64,000 nucleotides of DNA, taken from the NCBI GenBank assembly GCA_004322425.1, contig SCVJ01000022.1, positions 28,064-92,063 of the forward strand, read 5' to 3'. This stretch comes from Chitinophagaceae bacterium. Its GTDB lineage: Bacteria > Bacteroidota > Bacteroidia > Chitinophagales > Chitinophagaceae. This document shows, one piece after another, positions 49,602-59,725 of this stretch. The notes beneath the pieces were generated by a model. The model was not told where the DNA came from and did no database searches. It saw only the letters and a list, made by a program, of their open reading frames with translations. How positions within the stretch are numbered: position 1 is the first letter of the stretch; the number at the start of each line of letters is the position of its first letter. The position numbers and the translations under genes were made by a program.

Positions 49602-49609
49602 CAAAGGTA
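49602..49609 (-). promoter_or_regulatory. -7 box immediately upstream of folD
   Basis: Minus strand TACCTTTG followed by CGCC-ATG; no well-spaced -33 found. Confidence 0.4.
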
Positions 49610-49706
49610 TGGTTTAGGGTTAAGAAGGAATACATGTCAATGTAAATTTCAGTGAATATTATTTGTTTTCGTATCTTGTAATTAATCATTACCATTAATT
49701 TATTAG

Positions 49707-50540
49707 ATGAATAGCTTGAAAACAAGCTGTTTCTTTTTGTTGCTGTTTTTGAATTCTAGTGCAACTATTGGTCAGACAATTCGCCGACCAATTACTATTC
49801 CTTTTGTTGGACAATCTACATATAGTAGTAATCAAGTTGATGTTTTTTCGTTTACAAAAAATCAAGCTGCATTAGATCATTTGACAAATACTGCTGCAGG
49901 TATTTATGCTGAAAGAAAATTTTTATTGGAAGAAATGAGTTTGTATCAAGCAGTTTTTGTTATACCTACTTCATCAGGAAATTTTGGACTTAACACAGTT
50001 TATTTTGGGAGTAACATCAATAATGAAACACAGATTGGCATAGCTTATGGAAGAGGTGTTGGAAAAAAAATTAATCTGGGAGTGCAGTTTAATTACAACA
50101 GCTTTAATGTACTTGGTTATGGAAAAACATCAACAATAAATTTTGAAATTGGAACCATTTTTCATCTAACTGAAAATTTTAATATTGGATTACATGTATA
50201 TAATCCTATTGGTGGAAGATTTGGTAAAAATGCTGCTGAGCAATTGGCTTCGGTTTATTCTTTTGGTTTAGGATATGATGTTTCGGATAAATTTTTTGTT
50301 ACTGCCGAAATGGAAAAAGAAGAAAGCCAATCTTTAAATATTAATGCTGGGTTTCAGTATAGATTTTTGAAACAACTGATGGTGAAGGGTGGAGTTTATA
50401 CAAACAATGAAACAATTTATTTTGGTTGCGCCATTTTTCTAAAATCATTTCGAGTGGATGTGGGAGCAAGCTATCATCCGCAATTGGGCATCACACCAGC
50501 ATTGCAATTAATCTATTCGTTTAAAAAAAATGAGCAATGA
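49707..50540 (+). CDS. Exported protein, probable outer-membrane beta-barrel
   Basis: Signal peptide; alternating aromatic/glycine beta-strand pattern (GIAYGRGVGKKINLGVQFNYNSFNV..., VKGGVYTNNETIYFGCAIF...LQLIYSF). Confidence 0.65.
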   Translation: MNSLKTSCFFLLLFLNSSATIGQTIRRPITIPFVGQSTYSSNQVDVFSFTKNQAALDHLTNTAAGIYAERKFLLEEMSLYQAVFVIPTSSGNFGLNTVYFGSNINNETQIGIAYGRGVGKKINLGVQFNYNSFNVLGYGKTSTINFEIGTIFHLTENFNIGLHVYNPIGGRFGKNAAEQLASVYSFGLGYDVSDKFFVTAEMEKEESQSLNINAGFQYRFLKQLMVKGGVYTNNETIYFGCAIFLKSFRVDVGASYHPQLGITPALQLIYSFKKNEQ

Positions 50541-52579
50541 AAAAAGTAGTTATCATATTTTTTTATGTTCAATTTTTTTGTTGCTTTTGTTGTGCACAAG
50601 AAACACCAACATCGGAGGAAGAATTAGAAAATCTTGTGAATAGTACACAGTCAGAAACAGAAGATGATAGTTATACCCAGCAATTAGAATATTATTTTAA
50701 GCATCCGCTTAATTTAAATATTGCTACAGAAAAAAACTTGAAAGAATTTCAACTGCTTTCGGGTTTGCAGATTGCCAATTTTCTTTCGTATCGGAAATTG
50801 CTTGGAAAAATTTCCTCCATTTATGAATTACAAGCCATTCCGGCTTGGGATATTTCAACCATCAACAAAATTTTACCGTTTGTAATAGTTAAAGAAGAGA
50901 ATAAATTTTTTAATAAAAAGGAAAAGCAAATTTTTGAAACGCCGCATTCCATCTTGCTAAGGTTGTCGCAAATTTTGGAAAAGTCAAAAGGGTTTAATTA
51001 TTTTCCAACAACCGGGAAAAAATATTTAGGATCACCACAAAAAATATTTTTGAGATATCGGTTTCAAAATAACAAGGGGATTCAATATGGATTTTCAGGA
51101 GAAAAAGATGCCGGAGAAGAATTTTTTCGAGAAACGCAAAAACAAGGATTCGATTTTTATTCGGCTCATTTGTTTTTGCGAAATGTCAATAATTGGAATG
51201 CTATTGCGATTGGCGATTATACAATTAATATGGGACAAGGATTGATTCAATGGCAAGCATTGTCATTTGGCAAAAGTTCAGAAATTAGTTCCATAAAAAA
51301 ACAATCATCAGTTTTGATGCCGTACAATTCTGCCGGAGAAATTAATTTTCATCGAGGGGTTGGAGCAACATTTAGAAAAAATAAAATAGAAGCAACTGTA
51401 TTTGCATCTATCCGAAAGTTGAGCGCCAATTTTATTTCAGATACGGTGAGAAATGAAGATTATGTTTCTTCTTTTCTTTCATCGGGTTATCATCGTACAG
51501 AAAGTGAAATGGCAGATCGAAATAAATTGAATCAATTGGCAATGGGAGGGAATATTGCGTACCAGTCTGGATTTAATCATATTGGCATTAATGGAGTTGC
51601 GTATCAATTTTCAAATCCTATAAAGAAAAAAGACGAACCGTATAATTTGTACGCAATCAACGGAAAGACTTGGAGCAATTTTAGTGTTGATTACAGTTAT
51701 ACATATAAAAATGCTCATTTTTTTGGTGAAGCTGCTGCTGATAAAAATTTCAATAAAGCTATCTTGAGTGGTCTACTTATTAGTGTTGATAAAAAAGTAG
51801 ATCTCTCTTTTTTGTATCGAAATTTTAGTAAGCAATATCAATCCATTCAGGGAAATGCTTTTTCTGAAAATACATTTCCCACCAATGAAAAAGGATTTAT
51901 GGCGGGTATTCGTATTCGTCCGGTTCCAGCTTGGCAGATTGACGCTTATGTTGATTTGATAAAATTTCCTTGGTTAAAATATAATGTTGATGCGCCTTCA
52001 ACGGCGAAAGATTTTTTACTTCAAGTTAAATTTAATCCCAATAAAAAGTTAGAAATTTATTCCCGTCTCCGAAGTCAATCCAAAGAACAAAATCAGGCAG
52101 GAAATACTTCTGCAACTAATTATTTAGTAAATATTCCGCAACAAAACTGGCGAACACAATGGAGCTACAAGATCAACACAATATGGTCAATAAGAAATAG
52201 GGCAGAGTTACTGTGGTATCAAATAAGGACAAACAATAAGGAATTTGGATTCTCAACTTTTGTTGATTGTATTTATAAGCCGCGGAATAAACCTTGGTCG
52301 GGCAATGCTCGAATTCAGTATTTTAAAACCGATAGTTATAACAGTAGAATATATACTTACGAAAATGATGTATTATATTATTATGGCATTCCGGCTTTTT
52401 TTGATCAGGGGATACGATACTATTTTAATCTAACGTATGATGTTTCCAAAAATATTTCAGTTTGGATGAAATGGTCGCAATGGCACTATCAAAATAAAAC
52501 TACAACCGGGTCCGGTTTGGATGAAATTAATGGTTCAAAAAAGTCAGAATTGAGACTATTAGTTAGAGTAGTTTTTTAA
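50537..52579 (+). CDS. Exported helix-hairpin-helix (ComEA-like) domain protein with probable C-terminal beta-barrel
   Basis: Signal peptide; LNLNIATEKNLKEFQLLSGLQIANFLSYRKLLGKISSIYELQAIPAWDISTINKILPFV (HhH); remainder rich in amphipathic beta strands ending SELRLLVRVVF. ATGA overlap with upstream gene. Confidence 0.78.
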   Translation: MKKVVIIFFYVQFFCCFCCAQETPTSEEELENLVNSTQSETEDDSYTQQLEYYFKHPLNLNIATEKNLKEFQLLSGLQIANFLSYRKLLGKISSIYELQAIPAWDISTINKILPFVIVKEENKFFNKKEKQIFETPHSILLRLSQILEKSKGFNYFPTTGKKYLGSPQKIFLRYRFQNNKGIQYGFSGEKDAGEEFFRETQKQGFDFYSAHLFLRNVNNWNAIAIGDYTINMGQGLIQWQALSFGKSSEISSIKKQSSVLMPYNSAGEINFHRGVGATFRKNKIEATVFASIRKLSANFISDTVRNEDYVSSFLSSGYHRTESEMADRNKLNQLAMGGNIAYQSGFNHIGINGVAYQFSNPIKKKDEPYNLYAINGKTWSNFSVDYSYTYKNAHFFGEAAADKNFNKAILSGLLISVDKKVDLSFLYRNFSKQYQSIQGNAFSENTFPTNEKGFMAGIRIRPVPAWQIDAYVDLIKFPWLKYNVDAPSTAKDFLLQVKFNPNKKLEIYSRLRSQSKEQNQAGNTSATNYLVNIPQQNWRTQWSYKINTIWSIRNRAELLWYQIRTNNKEFGFSTFVDCIYKPRNKPWSGNARIQYFKTDSYNSRIYTYENDVLYYYGIPAFFDQGIRYYFNLTYDVSKNISVWMKWSQWHYQNKTTTGSGLDEINGSKKSELRLLVRVVF

Positions 52580-52734
52580 AGGCGTAGTCTTTAAAAATAT
52601 TTTTTCCCCTCTTGTTTGTAAAAATTATATATCTTGCCGCAGCATTTTTTAAGAAAGCATTGTCTTTTACATAACTTTCTTAGATTATATTTTTTAATTA
52701 ACAAACATTTTTTTTAATCAAAATTGATTTTTAC

Positions 52735-55700
52735 ATGAGAAAAATTGCCGCGCTATTACTGGCAACTGTACTCAGCACAACGCTGGTATTTGCCCAAACC
52801 CGAACTGTTTCGGGAGTAATAACAGATGCAACCGGAAAATCTGTTCCGTTTGCCTCAGTTACCGTAAAAGGCACCAAAAATGGTGTTACTGCTGATGCTG
52901 ATGGTCGCTTTTCAATTAAAGGCGTATCGTCAGGTGCTACACTTTCTGTAACTTCTGCAGGATTTGTAGACAAGGATGTAAGTGTTGGAACTTCTGACAA
53001 CTTAAGTATTTCTGTTGCACCAAGTGGTGCTATGACAGAAGTAGTTGTCACGAGTGCTTTCGGTATTAAAAAAGCACAGCGTACTACGCCTTACAGCTCT
53101 CAGGTTATCAAAAGCGAAAACCTAAACATTACTTCAAACACAAACATTGTGGAAGCCTTGGCTGGTAAAGTTGCCGGTGTGCAAACAAGATCTCAGTCAA
53201 ACGCTAAATTAAACTCAGAAGATTTTCTTCGGGTGCGTGGTGGTTTATCATTAACTGATATGGGCCCCATCTTTGTTGTTGATGGAACGGTTGTAAACTC
53301 TTTTGATATTAACCCCGATGATGTGGAAGATGTGACTATCTTAAAAGGTGCAAACGCAACCGCACTATTCGGAGATAGAGCAACAGCGGGTGCAATTGTA
53401 ATTAACAGTAAAAAAAGAGGATCAAAACAAGGTATTGGTGCTGAGCTAACGCAAAGCGTGATGAGTGATATGGTATATATATTACCTTCTTATCAAAACC
53501 AATATGCGGGTGGTGCTTCTGCCGATTTGATGAAATACACTTGGCAAGCTGGTCAACCAGTAGAGTGGAAAGCACTTGATGGAAAATATTTTCACGATTA
53601 TACCGATGACGCCAGCTGGGGTCCTCGTATGAGTGGTCAGGAGTATATTCCTTGGTATGCTTGGTTTCCTGGTCATAAATACTCTTTGAAAACAGCTCCT
53701 TTGGTGGCTCAACCTAATAATGCACGCGATTTCTTCAATAAAGGGTTAACTACTACTACCAATGCTTCTTTTACTAAATCAGGACCTGGTAGCAACATAA
53801 GAGTTTCTTATACCAATCAAAATATTACTGGTATTATTCCAAGTTCAAGTTCTACTCGTCATACCTTATTTACAACGGCTTCTTTTGACTTAAACGACCA
53901 TATTTCTGCCGGTGTAAATTCTACTTATACTACCCAAAGAATTCGTGGTGAGTTTAGCGACGGATATGCCAACAACTCTTCCGGTTCTTTCACACAATGG
54001 TTTCATCGTAATTTGGATATGAAGATCATGAAAGAATTAAATGGCTATAAAGCTCCAAACGGAACATTGGCTTCCTGGAATCTTTATACCAATCCTGATG
54101 GGGCAACTGGTTATGGTGATGTAATTGGTAACTACTGGTATAATTTTTATGATTATTTCCAAAATCAAAACAACTTACAATCACGCGATCGCATTTACGG
54201 AGATTTTTATCTTCAATACAGAATGAATAAAAATTTCAATGTAAAAGCAACTATTCGTAAGAATCAGATTACAACGTATTACGAGAATATTACTACATCT
54301 ATGCTACAGAAAAGTGCCGGACAATCTGGATACTTAGCAGGATATAGTACTGGTGAAACGTATTACAAAGAATACAACTACGAAGCATTGGCAAATTATA
54401 ACAATAGTTATTTGTCAAACCGTCTTAGTTTGAATGTAAATGCTGGAGCTAACGTATTAGATATTGAATCTAAATCGGCTGCAATGGCTACTTCAAACGG
54501 ATTAAATGTTCCTGATTATTATGCTATCAATAACTCAGTGGCTCAACCCTCTGTTTCAAATGGCAGAAATCAATCAAAAGTGAATTCCTTATTCGTTAAT
54601 GGAGATTTGGAGTGGAATAAATATGCAGCCATCACTTTTGCAGTTCGTAACGACTGGTATTCTGCAAACCCAATTGATCATGTTGATCTTCTTTCTCCAT
54701 CAGTGGGAGCAAGTTTGGTGTTTAGCGAGTTTACAAAAGAAAATCTTCCTTGGTTGAATTTTGGTAAAGTATTTGGTGGTTGGGGTAAAAAACCAAGACC
54801 ATTAGCTACATATCAAAATAATTTCGGTTATTCAACAGGTGCAGTTTTATGGAATGGAAATTTCTTGATGGGGACTCCTAATGGCGCTGTATCACCAGAT
54901 TTAGTAGGTAGTACTGTTTCAAGTTATGAGGCAGGCATTGATCTTCGTTTCTTAAAAGGTCGCTTAGGTGTTAATATAGTTTACTATAATGACGATAATG
55001 ATGGTGAGCCTCTAAACGTTGCTGTAAGTGGCGTGAGTGGATTTACATCTGTAGCACAAAATGCGGTTCATATTCAGCGTCAGGGTCTTGAAGTTCAAGT
55101 GAATGCTTCTCCAGTAAAAGGTAAAGACCTTAATTGGGATATTGCTACAACTTTTGGTTATGCCATTAAGAACCCTGTAGTTGACATCTTTGGTGTACCA
55201 ACCGGAAGAGTATTACTTGCGGGTGGTTCATTTGGTACTCGTTTTGCCCGTGCTTTCCAAGAAAAAGGAAAGGATTGGGGTCAATTAATTGGTGGTGGTA
55301 TCAAACGTAACACTGACGGTAAAATGGTGATCAACCCGGCTTCAGGCGCTTATATAGTTGATGCTGATAAGCATTGGGGATCTGTTCTTCCTAAATATAC
55401 CGGAGGTTTGATCAACACTTTAAATTACAAAAACTTAGTGTTAACAGTTAGCTTCGACTACCAAATAGGGGGTAAATTTTTCTCACTTTCAGAAATGTGG
55501 GGTAATTTCTCAGGCCTTTTGGATGAAACAGCAGCTATCAACGATAAAGGTAAAAATGTTCGTGATGCTGTTGCCGATGGTGGTGGAGTGCACGTAATTG
55601 GTGTAAGTTCAGTAGATGAAAAAACAGTGATTGATAAATATGTAGAAGCACAAGATTATTTCCATCAATTTTATTTTGGAAGAATTGCTGAACCTTTTAT

Positions 55701-55944
55701 ACACGATCTTACTTTCTTAAAAGTAAGAGAGGCAAGCTTAAGCTACCGTATTCCTACAAAGACTTTCGGTAAAATAGGCAAGAGTCTTCAAGGAGCAACT
55801 TTTTCTATTACAGCACGTAACCCTTGGGTAATTTACAGAGAATCTAAAAACTTTGATCCTTCAGAAATTTCTGGTGTTCAAGGTGAAGATGGTCAGTTGC
55901 CAAGTGTACGTTCAATTGGTGCTAGTTTAAAACTATCCTTCTAA
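52735..55944 (+). CDS. SusC/RagA family TonB-linked outer membrane protein
   Basis: Signal peptide; RTVSGVITDATGKSVPFASVTVKGTKNGVTADADGRFSIKGV; plug LAGKVAGVQTRSQS...LRVRGGLSLTDMGPIFVVDGTVV...DDVEDVTILKGANATALFGDRATAGAIVINSKK. Confidence 0.95.
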   Translation: MRKIAALLLATVLSTTLVFAQTRTVSGVITDATGKSVPFASVTVKGTKNGVTADADGRFSIKGVSSGATLSVTSAGFVDKDVSVGTSDNLSISVAPSGAMTEVVVTSAFGIKKAQRTTPYSSQVIKSENLNITSNTNIVEALAGKVAGVQTRSQSNAKLNSEDFLRVRGGLSLTDMGPIFVVDGTVVNSFDINPDDVEDVTILKGANATALFGDRATAGAIVINSKKRGSKQGIGAELTQSVMSDMVYILPSYQNQYAGGASADLMKYTWQAGQPVEWKALDGKYFHDYTDDASWGPRMSGQEYIPWYAWFPGHKYSLKTAPLVAQPNNARDFFNKGLTTTTNASFTKSGPGSNIRVSYTNQNITGIIPSSSSTRHTLFTTASFDLNDHISAGVNSTYTTQRIRGEFSDGYANNSSGSFTQWFHRNLDMKIMKELNGYKAPNGTLASWNLYTNPDGATGYGDVIGNYWYNFYDYFQNQNNLQSRDRIYGDFYLQYRMNKNFNVKATIRKNQITTYYENITTSMLQKSAGQSGYLAGYSTGETYYKEYNYEALANYNNSYLSNRLSLNVNAGANVLDIESKSAAMATSNGLNVPDYYAINNSVAQPSVSNGRNQSKVNSLFVNGDLEWNKYAAITFAVRNDWYSANPIDHVDLLSPSVGASLVFSEFTKENLPWLNFGKVFGGWGKKPRPLATYQNNFGYSTGAVLWNGNFLMGTPNGAVSPDLVGSTVSSYEAGIDLRFLKGRLGVNIVYYNDDNDGEPLNVAVSGVSGFTSVAQNAVHIQRQGLEVQVNASPVKGKDLNWDIATTFGYAIKNPVVDIFGVPTGRVLLAGGSFGTRFARAFQEKGKDWGQLIGGGIKRNTDGKMVINPASGAYIVDADKHWGSVLPKYTGGLINTLNYKNLVLTVSFDYQIGGKFFSLSEMWGNFSGLLDETAAINDKGKNVRDAVADGGGVHVIGVSSVDEKTVIDKYVEAQDYFHQFYFGRIAEPFIHDLTFLKVREASLSYRIPTKTFGKIGKSLQGATFSITARNPWVIYRESKNFDPSEISGVQGEDGQLPSVRSIGASLKLSF

Positions 55945-55973
55945 TAATTTATTTAACTGAAAAAAACATAAAA

Positions 55974-57437
55974 ATGAAACTTATTAAAATAACCTCAATT
56001 GCACTTTTAGCCGGCAGCATGATTGTCGGTACGGGTTGTGTAAGGAAGCTGAATGAGTTCGGAGATATGAACCTGAATCCAGGTATTGTAGCCGAGCCAA
56101 TTACTTCTGCCTTATTTACCAACGTGCTTTCCGGAATGGGTGGCGAAATGTGGTCTACCACACCAGGCTATTACTCCCAGTTATTTTCTGAAACTCAGTA
56201 CACTGAAGCATCTCGTTATGCTACGCAACGTGCCGATTTCAGTGGATATTATTCTGGCGTATTGTACGACTGTCAGAATATTATCAACTTTAACACCAAC
56301 GCGGAAACGGCTCCCAAAGCATTATCGTATGGCTCAAATGCCAACCAAATTGCTACAGCTAGAATTTTAAAGGCTTGGTGGTATTTAAGAGTTACCGATG
56401 CATGGGGTGATGTACCTTATTCACAAGCATTAAAATTTAACGGAATTATTCCTTATGATGCACAATCATCAATTTATGCTGACCTTTTCAAAGAATTGAA
56501 AGAAGCAGTAGCACAATTTGATGCGGGTGCGGCCTTCAAAGGAGATATCTTATTAGGCGGTGATATTACAAAATGGAAAAAATTTGCTAATTCACTTCGC
56601 GTAGTAATGGGTCTTCGCCTTTGCAAAGTAGATGCTGCAAAAGGTAAGGCAGAAGTATTAGATGCACTTGCAAATAGTGCAGGAGTAATTTCTACAAATG
56701 CCGATAACGTTATGATGGCTTACCCTGGAGGTACTTTCAACAATCCAATGTATGCTTATTACAATCTTACACAGCGTCGTGATGTAGCTGTAAGTGCAAC
56801 TGTTACAGACTTTATGAATACAAATGCCGATAAGAGAGTATTTTCTTTTGGCTCTGTTTCTAATAATCCAGCTATCGTAAAAGGATTTCCTTATGGTTTG
56901 GATCGTACAGCTGCTGTAAACTGGTCAAACGCAAATACAGATTGGGCTCGCGTTATCAGTAATGCTATGAGAACAGCTACAATGCCAATGCCAATTCTAA
57001 CTGCTTGTCAAGTTAATCTTGCTCGTGCAGAAGCTGCTCAAAGAGGTTGGACTTCTGAAAATGCAGCAACATTGTATAGCGCAGGAGTTCAATTAGGTTG
57101 GTCTCAGTGGGGTGTATATAATGCAGCTGATTTTAATACTTATATGGCTGATGCCGACATTTCTTTAGCTGGTGGTGGTGAAGTTGCAAAAATTGCAACT
57201 CAACGTTGGTTAGCTGCTTTCCCTGATGGTCAGGAAGCGTGGAATGTTTGGAGAACTACAGGAAGTCCAGCTTTAGCTGTTGCCCCTGGAACTACAGTAG
57301 GTATTCCTCGTCGTTTTGCTATTGCACAAACCCAATACGATTTGAATCCATCTAATACTGCAGCTGTTGGAGCAATTTACACCGTAGGTGGAATTGCTGA
57401 TTCTCAGTACGGTAGAATTTGGTGGGATAAGCAATAA
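55974..57437 (+). CDS. SusD/RagB family nutrient-binding outer membrane lipoprotein
   Basis: Lipobox IVGTGCVRKLNEFGDMNLNP; ARILKAWWYLRVTDAWGDVPYSQAL; immediately downstream of SusC. Confidence 0.92.
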   Translation: MKLIKITSIALLAGSMIVGTGCVRKLNEFGDMNLNPGIVAEPITSALFTNVLSGMGGEMWSTTPGYYSQLFSETQYTEASRYATQRADFSGYYSGVLYDCQNIINFNTNAETAPKALSYGSNANQIATARILKAWWYLRVTDAWGDVPYSQALKFNGIIPYDAQSSIYADLFKELKEAVAQFDAGAAFKGDILLGGDITKWKKFANSLRVVMGLRLCKVDAAKGKAEVLDALANSAGVISTNADNVMMAYPGGTFNNPMYAYYNLTQRRDVAVSATVTDFMNTNADKRVFSFGSVSNNPAIVKGFPYGLDRTAAVNWSNANTDWARVISNAMRTATMPMPILTACQVNLARAEAAQRGWTSENAATLYSAGVQLGWSQWGVYNAADFNTYMADADISLAGGGEVAKIATQRWLAAFPDGQEAWNVWRTTGSPALAVAPGTTVGIPRRFAIAQTQYDLNPSNTAAVGAIYTVGGIADSQYGRIWWDKQ

Positions 57438-57453
57438 GAAAAGATGCTTTAAG

Positions 57454-57485
57454 AAAAAGTGGAATAATTTATTCCACTTTTTTTA
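57454..57485 (+). terminator. Intrinsic terminator after SusD
   Basis: AAAAAGTGGAAT-aattt-ATTCCACTTTTTTT. Confidence 0.75.
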
Positions 57486-57544
57486 TTTTGTAGAAATAAT
57501 CCCTAACTTTATCGGGTATAAGCTAACTGTAAAAATATTTAACC

Positions 57545-58489
57545 ATGAAAAAAGTTTTACAAAAACTTCTTTTTCTTTCTTTAGCCTCTTTTGTGATTAC
57601 TTCTTGCGAAAAAGGTGAGGAAGCATTTCCTGGAACTCCAACAACCGAAAAAACATTAATCAAATTACCTGAAGGTGGTAATGGATTAATTACTATTGCA
57701 TTAGATTTAACACCCGGTGTTGCAGCAATTAATGTGCTTGAAATAAGACGTGAAGCTGTTAGTGCTGCTGCTTTAAATGCTCCACAAGTAGTGAAGATTG
57801 CAAAGAGTAATGCAATACTTTCAGACTTAAGTGGTGCAAGTGTAGCCGAACTTCCTAATACTTTGTACTCTTCTCATCCTGATAATCCTTATGATGGACA
57901 GTATTGGACAGTAACTTTTAAACCCGGAGAGTTTGTAAAGCATTTGAAATTTAATTTAGATCCATCTCTGTTAATTACTGCTGGTAACGTGGGAATGGGA
58001 TTTTTAATTGCAGAAGCACCCGGTTGTCAAATTAGCGATGCAAAAAGCCAGGTGGCTGTTGCCATTAGTGCAAAAAATCAATATGATGGAATTTACAGAG
58101 TATATGGAACTTTCTTTCATCCAACAAATCCAGATATAACTGGAGCGTTTGGAACAGCAACTACCGGAGGTCAATTATTGTGTGAAATGATTACTACCGG
58201 AGCTTCAAGTTTGAATCGTAATTATGGAGGTGTAGTTGGTGAGTCTGTTGTAGTATACAATAATGTGGTAGGCGTGTTTACTTATTTTACGGGAGTAAAA
58301 ATGCGTTTTTCTGTAAATGCAAATAACACAGTAAATGTAATTCCGGTTCCCGGATTCATTGCTGTAGATCCTTCACCTTATAACTGTACTTACAATCCTG
58401 CAACTAGGACATTTACATTAAACTATGGGTGGACATCAGGTGCTCAACGACTAATCACAGAAAATTTGGTTTACGTACGACCTAGATAA
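57545..58489 (+). CDS. SusCD-associated lipoprotein (DUF1735/BT_3987-like N-terminal domain)
   Basis: Lipobox FVITSCEKGEE; EVRR-type N domain (INVLEIRREAVSAAALNAPQVVKI...PGEFVKHLKFNLDPSLL) and C-terminal YDGIYRVYGTF...NPATRTFTLNYGWT. Confidence 0.7.
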   Translation: MKKVLQKLLFLSLASFVITSCEKGEEAFPGTPTTEKTLIKLPEGGNGLITIALDLTPGVAAINVLEIRREAVSAAALNAPQVVKIAKSNAILSDLSGASVAELPNTLYSSHPDNPYDGQYWTVTFKPGEFVKHLKFNLDPSLLITAGNVGMGFLIAEAPGCQISDAKSQVAVAISAKNQYDGIYRVYGTFFHPTNPDITGAFGTATTGGQLLCEMITTGASSLNRNYGGVVGESVVVYNNVVGVFTYFTGVKMRFSVNANNTVNVIPVPGFIAVDPSPYNCTYNPATRTFTLNYGWTSGAQRLITENLVYVRPR

Positions 58490-58509
58490 TAAAATATTTT
58501 TTAAAATAA

Positions 58510-58537
58510 AAGGCTTTGCGATTGCAGAGCCTTTTTT
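58510..58537 (+). terminator. Intrinsic terminator
   Basis: AAGGCTTTGC-gatt-GCAGAGCCTT followed by a T run. Confidence 0.8.
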
Positions 58538-58566
58538 ATTTTATCTTGCAGGCTCAAATAATAGTT

Positions 58567-58875
58567 ATGGAACAAACGCAACAACCCAACCAATTAAATA
58601 TAGAAATTTCTGAAGAAGTAGCAGAAGGAACCTATGCCAATCTTGCTATTATCACACATTCTCATGCTGAGTTTGTAATTGATTTTGTTAATGTGATGCC
58701 GGGTAATCCTAAAAGCAAAGTAAAATCAAGAATCATTTTTACACCGCAACACGCCAAACGATTTATGAAAGCCATGAACGAAAATATTTCACGGTACGAA
58801 GCGGCTAATGGTGCAATTAAAGATCTTGAAAATATTGAGATTCCAATGAGTTTTGGTCCGGCAGCACAAGCCTAA
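58567..58875 (+). CDS. DUF3467 family protein
   Basis: LNIEISEEVAEGTYANLAIITHSHAEFVIDFVNVMPGNPKSKVKSRIIFTPQHAKRFMKAMNENISRYE. Start at MEQTQQPN (58567), not 58516, which lies inside the terminator. Confidence 0.9.
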   Translation: MEQTQQPNQLNIEISEEVAEGTYANLAIITHSHAEFVIDFVNVMPGNPKSKVKSRIIFTPQHAKRFMKAMNENISRYEAANGAIKDLENIEIPMSFGPAAQA

Positions 58876-58892
58876 GCCTAAGCGGTCCATTT

Positions 58893-59591
58893 TTATACAC
58901 CTAAATTTCCGTCATCGGCAAAACTATAGTATCCTTCATCGCTAACTATTAGATGATCTAAAATAGTAATATCGAAATATTTTGCAGCTTCTTTTATTTT
59001 GGTTGTTAATATTTCATCAGCCCTACTCGGTGTCAAATTCCCGGATGGGTGATTATGGCAAAGTATTATACTTACCGCATCTTCTTCCAATGCTTTTTTT
59101 AAAATAATTCTTGGATCAGCCACGGTTCCTGAAATTCCACCTTCGCTGATAATTTCAAAATGATTAATCTTGTTGGCTCGATTTAAAAAAAGAACAGCAA
59201 ATACTTCATGTCTAAAATCTTTCAATTTAATTTGAAGATATTGAGCAATATCATTACTACAGGTAATGATGGGTTTCGTGAGTACAGCATCAGCTTGCCT
59301 TCTGCGTCCCAATTCAAGCGCAGCTGCAATAGTTATGGCTTTTGCTTCGCCAATTCCTTTTATTTTCATGAATGCTTTTATGGAAAGTTTTCCTAAATCG
59401 GTAAGATTGTTTTTTCCCAATTGTAAAATTTCTTTTGCTAAAGCAACAGCCGTTTTTTCTTTCGTGCCATTATGTATTAGTATAGCCAGCAATTCAGAAT
59501 CGCTTAAAGTTTCTGGACCGTTGGTCAATAATTTTTCTCTGGGACGATCGTCTTTAGCCCATTGTTTTATTGTGGTATTTTCATCTTGCAC
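58893..59591 (-). CDS. radC: DNA repair protein RadC family (JAB/MPN)
   Basis: WAKDDRPREKLLTNGPETLSDSELLAILIHNGTK...AVLFLNRANKI...IILCHNHPSGNLTPSRADE...ILDHLIVSDEGYYSFADDG. Confidence 0.95.
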   Translation of the reverse strand: MQDENTTIKQWAKDDRPREKLLTNGPETLSDSELLAILIHNGTKEKTAVALAKEILQLGKNNLTDLGKLSIKAFMKIKGIGEAKAITIAAALELGRRRQADAVLTKPIITCSNDIAQYLQIKLKDFRHEVFAVLFLNRANKINHFEIISEGGISGTVADPRIILKKALEEDAVSIILCHNHPSGNLTPSRADEILTTKIKEAAKYFDITILDHLIVSDEGYYSFADDGNLGV

Positions 59592-59725
59592 AAGCCAAGA
59601 TTAGTATAATATATTGAGTAAAACCGTACTACTTATCGGTACTTTGGAATTATAAAAAAGTTTCATTTTTTTTGTAAAAATAGATTTGAAGTTGAATTGT
59701 TATCTTCGCGGCACATTTTAATACT

